From NCBI RefSeq assembly GCF_007096355.1, contig NZ_VKDF01000006.1, positions 6,896 through 70,895 on the forward strand: DNA of 64,000 bases, in the 5' to 3' direction. This DNA comes from Paracoccus sp. M683. Its GTDB lineage: Bacteria; Pseudomonadota; Alphaproteobacteria; Rhodobacterales; Rhodobacteraceae. How positions within the stretch are numbered: position 1 is the first letter of the stretch; the number at the start of each line of letters is the position of its first letter. Below are positions 24,438 to 32,203 of this stretch, piece by piece. The notes below the pieces were generated by a model. The model was given only the letters and a program-made list of their open reading frames with translations. It was not told the origin of the DNA and searched no databases. The position numbers were made by a program, and so were the translations under genes.

Positions 24438-25531
24438 TGCTTCACCTCGTTCTCGGCAGCAGCCTTCGTCAAATCGCCTGCCGTGGCCGTGCCGGCCTCG
24501 GCAAGGTCGATCCGGCCTGCCGCCTCGGGCAGAACCTCGGACAGGATCACGGTTTCGCGCCGCGCGCGCACATCCTCGATCCCGGCGAAACAGGCCCGCG
24601 CCCGACCGGTGGCGAAATCATCCAGCGGCGGATCCTGATCCAGACAGCGCGCCAGACGATAGGGGCAACGCGGCTCATACGCGCAACCGGCGGGCGGGTT
24701 GTTCATATTGGGCGGCGATCCGGGGATGGCCGACAATTCGTCGCTGTCATGGTCGATGCGCGGGATCGCATCCAGCAGACCCTGGGTATAGGGATGGCTG
24801 GGATCGGCAAAGATCGGACCCACCGGCGCCAGCTCGCGAATGCGCCCGCCATACATCACCGCCACCCGTTCGCAGGACCCGGCGACGACGCCAAGATCAT
24901 GGGTGATCAGGATCATCGCCATGTTCAACTCGCTTTGCAATTCGTCCAGCAATTGCATGATCTGCGCCTGAACGGTCACATCCAGCGCGGTCGTCGGCTC
25001 GTCCGCGATCAGCAGTTGCGGGCGGCACAGCAGCGCCATGGCGATCATCACCCGCTGCCGCATCCCGCCCGAAAACTCGTGCGGATACAGTCGGACCCGG
25101 CCCTTTGCATCGGGGATTTTCACCGCATCCAGCATGCGCACGGATTCGGCGACGGCCTCGCGTTTGGACATGCCCTTGTGCAGGGTCAGCACCTCGGCCA
25201 TCTGATCGGCCACCCGCATATAGGGGTTCAGGCTGGTCATCGGATCCTGAAAGATCATCGCGATCTTCTCGGCCCGAATCTTGTTCAGCACCTTTGGCGG
25301 GGCATTCAGAATTTCCTGCCCGTCAAAGCGGACACTGCCCGAGGCCCGCCCGTTGCGCGCCAGCAGCCCCATCACCGCGAATGACAGCTGCGACTTGCCG
25401 CTGCCCGATTCACCCACGATCCCCAATGTCTCGCCCGGCGCGACGGTCAGGTTGACGCCGTTCACGGCCCTGACCTCGCCATCATTGGTCTGAAAGCGCA
25501 CGCTGAGGTCATTCAGTTCCAGCAAGCCCAT
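24434..25531 (-). CDS. oppD: Oligopeptide ABC transporter ATPase, OppD type
   Basis: A 365-residue ATPase from ATG 25531 (MGLLELNDLSV). It has Walker A GESGSGKSQ, signature FSGGMRQRVMIAMAL, Walker B LLIADEPTTALD and the Cys-containing tail (CAYEPRCPYRLARC). The Walker A ends in Ser-Gln where Ser-Thr is commoner, as in many OppD proteins. The start lies one base past the oppC stop (TGACATG). The tail continues about 60 residues beyond the usual oligopeptide domain. Confidence 0.92.
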   Translation of the reverse strand: MGLLELNDLSVRFQTNDGEVRAVNGVNLTVAPGETLGIVGESGSGKSQLSFAVMGLLARNGRASGSVRFDGQEILNAPPKVLNKIRAEKIAMIFQDPMTSLNPYMRVADQMAEVLTLHKGMSKREAVAESVRMLDAVKIPDAKGRVRLYPHEFSGGMRQRVMIAMALLCRPQLLIADEPTTALDVTVQAQIMQLLDELQSELNMAMILITHDLGVVAGSCERVAVMYGGRIRELAPVGPIFADPSHPYTQGLLDAIPRIDHDSDELSAIPGSPPNMNNPPAGCAYEPRCPYRLARCLDQDPPLDDFATGRARACFAGIEDVRARRETVILSEVLPEAAGRIDLAEAGTATAGDLTKAAAENEVKQ

Positions 25532-25532
25532 G

Positions 25533-26459
25533 TCAGCGGTCCTTCGGGTCAAGGGCGTCGCGCAGGCCATCGCCCACGAAGAAGAAGCCGAACAGCGTGA
25601 TGCAGAAGAAGAACAGCGGGAAAGCCAGCTGCCACAAGGTGCCGTAATTCATCGTCGATGCGCCCTCGGAAATCAGCGCGCCCCAGCTGGTCAGCGGTTC
25701 CTGCACGCCAAGGCCGAGAAAGCTGATGAAGCTTTCGGTCAGGATCATCAGCGGCACCAGCAGCGTGGCATAGACCGCCACCACACCCAGCAGGTTCGGC
25801 ACGATATGGCGCAGCACGATGCGCCATCCGGGCACGCCGGTGGCGCGGGCGGCCTCGATGAATTCGCGGTTCTTCAGGGTCAGGGTCTGGCCGCGGACGA
25901 TGCGGCTCATATCCAGCCAGGAAATCAGCCCGATGCCCAGAAACAGCATGCCGATGCTGCGCCCGAAGATCACCAGCAGCAGGATCAGCACGAACATATA
26001 GGGGATCGACATCAGGATATCGACGCTGCGCATCATGATCTGGTCGCAGCGCCCGCCGACATAGCCGGCCGTGGCGCCGTAAAGCGTGCCCACGATCACC
26101 GCGATGGCGGCGCCCACGATACCGACCATCAGGCTGATCCGCGTGCCCTGAACGGTGCGCGCATACAGGTCGCGGCCCAGGTCGTCGGTGCCGAAATAAT
26201 GCCCCGAGGCGATGGATGGCGCACCCAGTTCGCGGACCTGGCCCATGACGTTATAGTCCAGTTCCTCGTTCGACCAGGCGGCCAGATAATCGCCAAACAG
26301 CGCGAAAAGCCCCACCAGAATCAGGATGATCAGCCCCGCCATCGCGGCCTTGTTGCGCACGAACCGCTTGCGGGCATCGGCCCAGGGGCTGCGGCCCTTG
26401 ACCTCGTGTTCGGCCATGCGATTGGCCAGCGAGGTCATCTTGTCTTGCTCGATCACCAT
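25533..26459 (-). CDS. oppC: Oligopeptide ABC transporter permease, OppC type
   Basis: A 308-residue inner-membrane permease: N-terminal OppC signature (SPWADARKRFVRNKAAMAGLIILILVGLFALFG), a periplasmic loop (FGTDDLGRDLYARTVQGTRISL) and the coupling EAA motif (EFIEAARATGVPGWRIVLRHIVPNLLG). Six membrane helices are expected. Three bases separate it from oppB. Confidence 0.92.
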   Translation of the reverse strand: MVIEQDKMTSLANRMAEHEVKGRSPWADARKRFVRNKAAMAGLIILILVGLFALFGDYLAAWSNEELDYNVMGQVRELGAPSIASGHYFGTDDLGRDLYARTVQGTRISLMVGIVGAAIAVIVGTLYGATAGYVGGRCDQIMMRSVDILMSIPYMFVLILLLVIFGRSIGMLFLGIGLISWLDMSRIVRGQTLTLKNREFIEAARATGVPGWRIVLRHIVPNLLGVVAVYATLLVPLMILTESFISFLGLGVQEPLTSWGALISEGASTMNYGTLWQLAFPLFFFCITLFGFFFVGDGLRDALDPKDR

Positions 26460-26462
26460 GGC

Positions 26463-27386
26463 TCAATACCGGATCTTGGGGTCGATCCAGGCATAGAGGA
26501 TATCGACCACGAGGTTGAAAAGAATGGTCAGCGCGCCGATCAGGATGGTGACGCCCATCATCACCGCATAGTCACGGTTCAGCGCGCTGTCGACAAAGGC
26601 ACGCCCGATGCCGCCGGTCGAGAAATAGATGTCGATCACCACCGATCCGGTGATCATCGACACGAAAACCGGCCCCAGATAGCTGATGACGGGCAGCAGC
26701 GCGGGTTTCAGCGCGTGGCGGATGATGACCCGGCTTTCCGGCATGCCCTTGGCGCGGGCGGTGCGGATATGGTTGCTGCCCAGCACCTCCAGCATCGAGG
26801 ACCGGGTGATCCGCGCGACCGAGGCCATATAGCTGGTGCCAAGCGCGATCACGGGCATGACCCAGTAACTCGGGTCGGTGAAACTCCAACCGCCGCCGGG
26901 CAGCCAGCCCATCCACAGGGTCAGGACCAGCACCAGGATCGGGGCCATGACGAAATTCGGCAGGACCTGCGCGCCGATGGAAATACCCACGGCCAGATAG
27001 TCCAGCCAGCTGTTCTGCCGGATCGCGGCAACCGATCCCAGGGCGATGCCGACGAGGGCAGCCAGCACGAAGGACAGCAGCCCATAGGTCAGCGTCACGG
27101 GAAAGCCATCGGCGATCAACTGGTTCACACTGCGGTCGGGATAGACGAAGCTGGGGCCGAAATCGAAATGCAGCACCACGTCCTTCAGATAGTTCCACAG
27201 CTGCACCAGCAGCGGATCATCCAGCCCGTATTTGGCCTCTAGATTGGCCAGAACCTGCGGCGGCAGGGCGCGCTCGCCCGTAAAGGGACCGCCAGGTGCG
27301 GCATGCATCAGCAGAAACGAGAAAATGATCAACAACAGCAGTGTCGGAATCGCCACCGCAAGACGTCGCAGGATGTATCCGAACAT
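26463..27386 (-). CDS. oppB: Oligopeptide ABC transporter permease, OppB type
   Basis: A 307-residue permease starting MFGYILRRLAVAIPTLLLL, typical of OppB/DppB, with the EAA loop (HIRTARAKGMPESRVIIRHALKPALLPV) and a C-terminal NLVVDILYAWIDPKIRY. The ATG at 27386 is chosen for this family start; GGAGG lies upstream. A 12-bp stem-loop separates it from oppA. Confidence 0.92.
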   Translation of the reverse strand: MFGYILRRLAVAIPTLLLLIIFSFLLMHAAPGGPFTGERALPPQVLANLEAKYGLDDPLLVQLWNYLKDVVLHFDFGPSFVYPDRSVNQLIADGFPVTLTYGLLSFVLAALVGIALGSVAAIRQNSWLDYLAVGISIGAQVLPNFVMAPILVLVLTLWMGWLPGGGWSFTDPSYWVMPVIALGTSYMASVARITRSSMLEVLGSNHIRTARAKGMPESRVIIRHALKPALLPVISYLGPVFVSMITGSVVIDIYFSTGGIGRAFVDSALNRDYAVMMGVTILIGALTILFNLVVDILYAWIDPKIRY

Positions 27387-27426
27387 CTGGCTGCGCCTCC
27401 CTATCTGATTTAGGTCAGGGCTTATG

Positions 27427-27468
27427 ACCGGATAGCGGCGGCGGGTCAAACCGCTTCCGCTATCCGGT
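27427..27468 (-). terminator. Intercistronic hairpin between oppA and oppB
   Basis: ACCGGATAGCGG (27427-27438) pairs perfectly with CCGCTATCCGGT (27457-27468), an 18-base loop between. No T-run follows. In binding-protein operons such hairpins protect the receptor mRNA or terminate partially, giving more receptor than permease. Confidence 0.55.
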
Positions 27469-27486
27469 GTTGTTCAGGACCGGTCG

Positions 27487-29091
27487 TTATTCGGCGACGC
27501 GATACATGTCCTTGGCATACCAGTTTTCCATCACGTTCTCATAGGGAACGCCGCGCAGGTCGGCATTGACGATCTGGGCATTGGCATAGTGATAGACCGG
27601 CACGAAGGGCACCTCGTCCGCCAGGATCTGTTCGGCCTGCTTATACAGATCAGCCGCATTGTCCGAGGTCTTGGAATCGGCCAGCAGCTTGTCAAATTCG
27701 GCATTCGACCACTTGCCGCTGTTATATCCATCGGTGCGGAACCAGTCGAGGAAGGTCGAGGCCTCGTTATAGTCGCCGCACCAGGCATAGCGGGCGACCT
27801 CGAAATCCTGGTTTTGCAGCCGGTCGGTATGGACCTTCCATTCGACATTGTTCAGCGTGGCATTCACACCGATCCCGCGCCAGAACTGCTGGGCGGCCAC
27901 GGCGATCTTCTTGTGATCCTCGCTGGTGTTGTATTGCACGGTGATGGCCAACGGATTGTCGGGGCCATAGCCGGCCTCGGCCAGCAGCGCCTTGGCCTGC
28001 TCGATCCGTTCAGGCTGGGTCATGCTGGCCATGGCGATCTCGGGGGCCTCGAAGCCTTCGATGGCCCAATGGGTCCAGTAATAGGCCGGCTTCTGCCCGC
28101 CTTGCAGGATGCGGTCGACAACCACGTCGCGATCCATGGCCAGCGACAGCGCCTGCCGCACGCGCAGATCCTTCAGCGCCTCGGGCCCTTTGTCCGACAG
28201 GTTGAAGATATAGGCATAGGAACAGGCCTGGGGCGAGGTGCTGGCCTGATCGGGATATTGCTCGGCAAGGCGCGGATACTGGCCGGCCGGCAGGCGGTTG
28301 AACCAGTCCAACTCGCCCGCCTCGTATCGCGTCAGGGCGACGTTCTGGTCGTTGACGGTGATGAAATCGACCTGGGTGATGATGGTATTGGCGGCGTCCC
28401 AGTAATTGTCGTTCTTTGCGACGACCGCGTTTACGCCAAGGTTGTGGCTTTGCAGCGTATAGGCGCCATTGCCAACCAGATTGCCGGGCTGGGTCCAGTT
28501 GTCGCCCAACTCCTCGATCACCTTCTGGTTCACCGGGAAGGTGGTGGTATGGCTGAGCGTCTTGATGAAATAGGGGGTGGGCGTGGACAGCGTGACCTGG
28601 AACGTCTTGTCGTCGACAGCTTTGACACCCAGCTGGTCGGGCGTCATCTCGCCCTTCACCACGGCGGTGGCGTTGACGATGTTCATCAGTTCCATGAACC
28701 AGGCATATTCCGATGCGGTCTCGGGATTCACTGCGCGTTGCCAGCTATAGACGAAATCACCCGCCGTCACCGGATCGCCATTCGACCATTTGGCGTCGCG
28801 CAGCTTGAACGTATAGGTCAGCCCGTCCTCGCTGACCTCATAGCTTTCGGCGGCACCGGGCACCATCGCGCCCTTGGCATCCTCGTTCATCAGCCCTTCG
28901 AACAGCTGTGCCAGAACGTAAGAGCCGGTCTTGTCGGTATTCTTTTGCGGATCCAGCGACTTGATCGCATCGAGAATCCAGAAGCTCAGCTCTTGGTTGT
29001 CGGCCAGCGTGTCGCCCACGGCGACTTGTGCAGCATTTGCTGGCAAAGCCAGAGCCAGCGCTAGCGCAGTGGTTGCAAAGAATTTCGTCAT
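27487..29091 (-). CDS. oppA: Oligopeptide ABC transporter periplasmic receptor
   Basis: A 534-residue SBP_bac_5 protein. A signal peptide (FFATTALALALALPANA) without a lipobox predicts a soluble periplasmic protein. OppA-type landmarks are LDPQKNTDKTGSYVLAQLFEGLM, KLRDAKWSNGDPVTAGDFVYSWQRAVNP, DLRVRQALSLAMDRD and ARYAWCGDYNEASTFLDWF. The closeness to E. coli OppA/MppA in these segments supports peptide (possibly murein peptide) binding. It is the first gene of the opp operon and has the longest spacing to the next gene. Confidence 0.92.
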   Translation of the reverse strand: MTKFFATTALALALALPANAAQVAVGDTLADNQELSFWILDAIKSLDPQKNTDKTGSYVLAQLFEGLMNEDAKGAMVPGAAESYEVSEDGLTYTFKLRDAKWSNGDPVTAGDFVYSWQRAVNPETASEYAWFMELMNIVNATAVVKGEMTPDQLGVKAVDDKTFQVTLSTPTPYFIKTLSHTTTFPVNQKVIEELGDNWTQPGNLVGNGAYTLQSHNLGVNAVVAKNDNYWDAANTIITQVDFITVNDQNVALTRYEAGELDWFNRLPAGQYPRLAEQYPDQASTSPQACSYAYIFNLSDKGPEALKDLRVRQALSLAMDRDVVVDRILQGGQKPAYYWTHWAIEGFEAPEIAMASMTQPERIEQAKALLAEAGYGPDNPLAITVQYNTSEDHKKIAVAAQQFWRGIGVNATLNNVEWKVHTDRLQNQDFEVARYAWCGDYNEASTFLDWFRTDGYNSGKWSNAEFDKLLADSKTSDNAADLYKQAEQILADEVPFVPVYHYANAQIVNADLRGVPYENVMENWYAKDMYRVAE

Positions 29092-29165
29092 GTGACGGTC
29101 CTCCATGTTGGAATGCGGCGCGGGTAGCGCCGGAATGCATGAAAAACTAGACGAAACGACGGTGG

Positions 29166-29182
29166 CGTAAAGCGGATTTACG
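29166..29182. promoter_or_regulatory. Palindrome between oppA and cobU
   Basis: CGTAAA-GCGGA-TTTACG is a perfect 6-bp inverted repeat in the divergent oppA/cobU region. It could be an operator, or a small hairpin since GCTTTTC follows on the plus strand. No regulator is identified. Confidence 0.25.
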
Positions 29183-29221
29183 GCTTTTCATCGCGCAGGG
29201 GTTGTGAAACAGAATGCCGCC

Positions 29222-29749
29222 ATGACAACGCCCCCGCGCATCACCCTGGTCACCGGAGCCGCCCGTTCGGGCAAATCGGCACTGGCCGAGCGGTTGCTGC
29301 TGCGCCATGGCCGGCCAGCGATCTATATCGCCACGGCCGAGGCGCGCGATGGCGAAATGTCGGGCCGAATCGCGCTGCATCAGGCCCGTCGGGGGAATGG
29401 CTGGCTGACCGTCGAAGCGCCGCGCGACCTGGCTGGCGCATTGACGGCGACCGACGGGCAGGGGGCGCGGCTGGTCGATTGCCTGACGCTGTGGCTGGCC
29501 AATTGCGACGGTAAGGCCGATGTCGACGGGCTGGTTCTGACGCTGCGTCAGCAGCGCGATCCGGTTGTGCTGGTCACCAATGAACTGGGCGCGGGAATCG
29601 TGCCCGCCAATGCCTTGGCGCGCGCCTTTCGCGATGATCACGGCTGGATGAATCAGGCCGTGGCCGAGGCTGCCGATCAGGTCTGGATGGCCGTCTGCGG
29701 CCAGCCTTTCCGCCTGAAACCGGGACGGGACGCAGATGAAATCCTTTGA
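29222..29749 (+). CDS. cobU: Adenosylcobinamide kinase / cobinamide-phosphate guanylyltransferase
   Basis: A 175-residue CobU (CobP) protein with P-loop GAARSGKSALAE near the N-terminus, IATAEARDGEM, the DCLTLWLAN motif and LVTNELGAGIVP. It phosphorylates adenosylcobinamide and transfers GMP to it. The ATG at 29222 fits the family start; a GTG at 29204 is an alternative with AGGGG only two bases before it. It overlaps cobT by 14 bases. Confidence 0.92.
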   Translation: MTTPPRITLVTGAARSGKSALAERLLLRHGRPAIYIATAEARDGEMSGRIALHQARRGNGWLTVEAPRDLAGALTATDGQGARLVDCLTLWLANCDGKADVDGLVLTLRQQRDPVVLVTNELGAGIVPANALARAFRDDHGWMNQAVAEAADQVWMAVCGQPFRLKPGRDADEIL

Positions 29750-30689
29750 CGAAACGGCGGCACAGGCCGCCCGCGCAAGGCAAGACAGCCTGACCAAGCC
29801 GCCCGGATCGCTTGGGCGGCTGGAACAGCTGGCCGTGTTCATGGCGGGATGGCAGGGGCGCGAAAAGCCGCAGTTGGACCAGGTGCAGGCGGTGGTCTTT
29901 GCCGGAAATCACGGCATCGTCGCGCAAGGGGTGAACCCGTTTCCGCCCGAGGTGACCGCGCTGATGGTCCAGAATTTCCGCAATGGCGGGGCGGCGATCA
30001 ACCAGCTTTGCGCCGTGGCCGGGGCCCGGCTGTCGGTGGTGCCGCTGCATCTGGACCGCCCGACCGCCGATTTCACCGCCGGCCCCGCGATGACGCAGAC
30101 CGAGCTGACCGAGGCGTTGCAGGCCGGGGCGGATGCCGTCGATCCACTGGCCGACCTGCTTCTGCTGGGCGAAATGGGGATCGGCAATTCGACCGTTGCC
30201 GCCGCTCTGGCCGCCGCCACCTTTGGCGGCAGCGCCGAGGATTGGGTCGGTCCCGGCACCGGGGCCGAGGGCGATGTGTTGTCGCGCAAGATCCGCGCGG
30301 TCTCGGACGGGCTGGCCCGGCATATGACCCGCGATACCGCCGGCACGCTGGCGGCCTTTGGTGGGCGCGAGCAGGCGGCGATCTGCGGCGCGGTCCGGCG
30401 GGCCCGCGAATTGGGGATCCCGGTCATTCTGGACGGCTTCATCTGCACCGCCGCTGCCGCCGTGCTGACGCGCGATGATCCCGATGCGCTGGCCCACTGC
30501 CTGATCGGCCATGAAAGCGCCGAACCGGGCCACCGCCGGCTGGTTGCTGCGCTTGGGATGCGGCCGGTCCTGTCTCTGGACATGCGCCTTGGCGAGGGTT
30601 CTGGCGCGGCTGTCGCGCTGATGGTGCTGCGCGGGGCGATTGCTTGCCATAACGGCATGGCCACCTTTGCCGAGGCCGGCATCGGCTGA
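29736..30689 (+). CDS. cobT: Nicotinate-nucleotide--dimethylbenzimidazole phosphoribosyltransferase
   Basis: A 317-residue CobT. Family landmarks are LTKPPGSLGRLEQLA, FAGNHGI, LLLGEMGIGNSTVAAAL, VILDGFICTAAA and LDMRLGEGSGAA, the last containing the catalytic Glu region. It activates the lower ligand as alpha-ribazole phosphate for cobalamin. It lies between cobU and cobS in a compact plus-strand operon. Confidence 0.94.
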   Translation: MKSFDETAAQAARARQDSLTKPPGSLGRLEQLAVFMAGWQGREKPQLDQVQAVVFAGNHGIVAQGVNPFPPEVTALMVQNFRNGGAAINQLCAVAGARLSVVPLHLDRPTADFTAGPAMTQTELTEALQAGADAVDPLADLLLLGEMGIGNSTVAAALAAATFGGSAEDWVGPGTGAEGDVLSRKIRAVSDGLARHMTRDTAGTLAAFGGREQAAICGAVRRARELGIPVILDGFICTAAAAVLTRDDPDALAHCLIGHESAEPGHRRLVAALGMRPVLSLDMRLGEGSGAAVALMVLRGAIACHNGMATFAEAGIG

Positions 30690-30710
30690 GACCGGGGCAG
30701 GGGGAGCGAC

Positions 30711-31478
30711 GTGGGAGAAACCGGAATGCGGCCAGCCGATCTCTGGAACCAGCTGGTGCTTGCGTTGGTCTTTTTGACGCGCCTGCCGCTTGGATTCGCG
30801 CTGCCGGATCGTGAGGTGCCGCTGATGCGGTCGCTTTGGGCCTTTCCGCTGGCCGGGGTGGTGGTGGGGCTGATCGCCGGCCTGCCACTGTGGTTTTCCG
30901 GGCCCTCGCTGCTAATGGCCGCGCTGTCCGTGGTGCTGGCGATCTGGTTGACCGGCGGCCTGCACGAGGACGGTCTGGCCGATTTCACCGACGGGATGGG
31001 GGGGCAGACGCGGCAGGAACGCTTGCGGATCATGCGCGACCCGGCCATTGGCAGCTATGGCACGCTGGCACTGCTTGGTTGCCTGATCCTGCGGGTGGTC
31101 GCCATTGCCGGGCTGGGGCCGATGGGGCCGATGGCCCTGGTGGCGGCGGCGGCGCTTGGGCGGGCCTTGATGGTGCTGACCCTGGCCGTTCTGCCGGCGG
31201 CACGTCAGGACGGTCTGGGTCGTGCTGCCGGGCAAGCCGGGCGTGGGCAACTGCTTGCGGCGGGTGCGATCGCGCTGATCGTGCTGGCACCGATGGGGCA
31301 GGCGGGGCTGGCCGGGCTGATCGCGGCGCTGGTCATGGCCGGGCTGGCGATCCGGCTGGCGCGGCAACGGCTTGGCGGACAGACGGGCGATGTTCTGGGA
31401 ACCGTTGCGATTCTGGCTGAAACAGCGGCGTTGTCGGCCATGGCGATTGCGCTGTATCCTGCAACCAATAGCAGTTGA
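30711..31478 (+). CDS. cobS: Adenosylcobinamide-GDP ribazoletransferase (cobalamin synthase)
   Basis: A 255-residue integral membrane protein with the CobS motif GGLHEDGLADFTDG, which binds Mg, and several hydrophobic helices. It joins GDP-cobinamide and alpha-ribazole (phosphate), the last step of nucleotide-loop assembly. The GTG at 30711 follows GGGGAG by four bases; an ATG at 30726 with GGGAG eight bases before it is equally reasonable. No B12 riboswitch is visible upstream of the three-gene operon. Confidence 0.93.
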   Translation: MGETGMRPADLWNQLVLALVFLTRLPLGFALPDREVPLMRSLWAFPLAGVVVGLIAGLPLWFSGPSLLMAALSVVLAIWLTGGLHEDGLADFTDGMGGQTRQERLRIMRDPAIGSYGTLALLGCLILRVVAIAGLGPMGPMALVAAAALGRALMVLTLAVLPAARQDGLGRAAGQAGRGQLLAAGAIALIVLAPMGQAGLAGLIAALVMAGLAIRLARQRLGGQTGDVLGTVAILAETAALSAMAIALYPATNSS

Positions 31479-31588
31479 CCGGATAACAGCCATCGCGCAT
31501 ATCCATCAGTCAAGAAGGCGGCCGGACCAACTGGCCAGCAGAGGCGCCGAGGCGGATACCGCCCGGCATATCAGGGGGAGAATCCGAT

Positions 31589-32203
31589 ATGGGCGGCCTT
31601 TTGGCCCTGTCACGCGGCATTGACCGCATGAATACGCTGATCGGCCGGAGCGTTTCCTGGCTGATCCTGGTGGCTGTGTTTGTCAGCGCCGTGAACGCGG
31701 TGATCCGCAAGGTGTTCAGCATCTCGTCCAACGCCTGGCTGGAATTGCAATGGTATCTGTATGGCGCTGCGTTCCTGCTGGCGGCGGCTTATACTCTGCT
31801 GGAAAATGAACATATCCGCATCGACATTCTTTATGGTTACTGGAAACGGCGCACGCAGCATTGGATCGACCTGATCGGGCATGTGTTCTTCCTGATGCCC
31901 TTCTGTCTGGTCTCGATCTGGCTGATCTGGCCCTGGCTGATGCGGTCCTATCGTGGCGGCGAGATGTCGATGAACGCCGGCGGCCTGATCCTGTGGCCGG
32001 CCAAGGCATTGCTGCTTGCGGGCTTCGTGCTGCTGTTCATTCAAGGCATATCCGAGATCATCAAGAAGATCGCCGTCATGCGCGGTATCATCCCTGATCC
32101 CCATCCCGATACCGGCCATCACGTGCCGCCCGCGATCGACGAGGAAATGCGGCTGGCCACCGGCTTTGCCGAAGATGATGCCCGTGGGGAGACGCGCAAA
32201 TGA
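31589..32203 (+). CDS. TRAP transporter small permease (DctQ family)
   Basis: A 204-residue four-helix protein with the DctQ pattern: VNAVIRKVFSISSNAWLELQWYLYGAAFLLAAAYTLLENEHIRIDI. GGGGGAG lies upstream. It overlaps the large permease by four bases. Together with the receptor gene at 36343, which resembles TakP, it probably forms a keto-acid or similar carboxylate importer. The hydrophilic C-terminus (DPHPDTGHHVPPAIDEE) is longer than usual. Confidence 0.9.
   Translation: MGGLLALSRGIDRMNTLIGRSVSWLILVAVFVSAVNAVIRKVFSISSNAWLELQWYLYGAAFLLAAAYTLLENEHIRIDILYGYWKRRTQHWIDLIGHVFFLMPFCLVSIWLIWPWLMRSYRGGEMSMNAGGLILWPAKALLLAGFVLLFIQGISEIIKKIAVMRGIIPDPHPDTGHHVPPAIDEEMRLATGFAEDDARGETRK

Noticed and set aside
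29092..29221. Cobalamin riboswitch upstream of cobU
   Set aside because: The gap is only 130 bases and no B12-box-like sequence was found.
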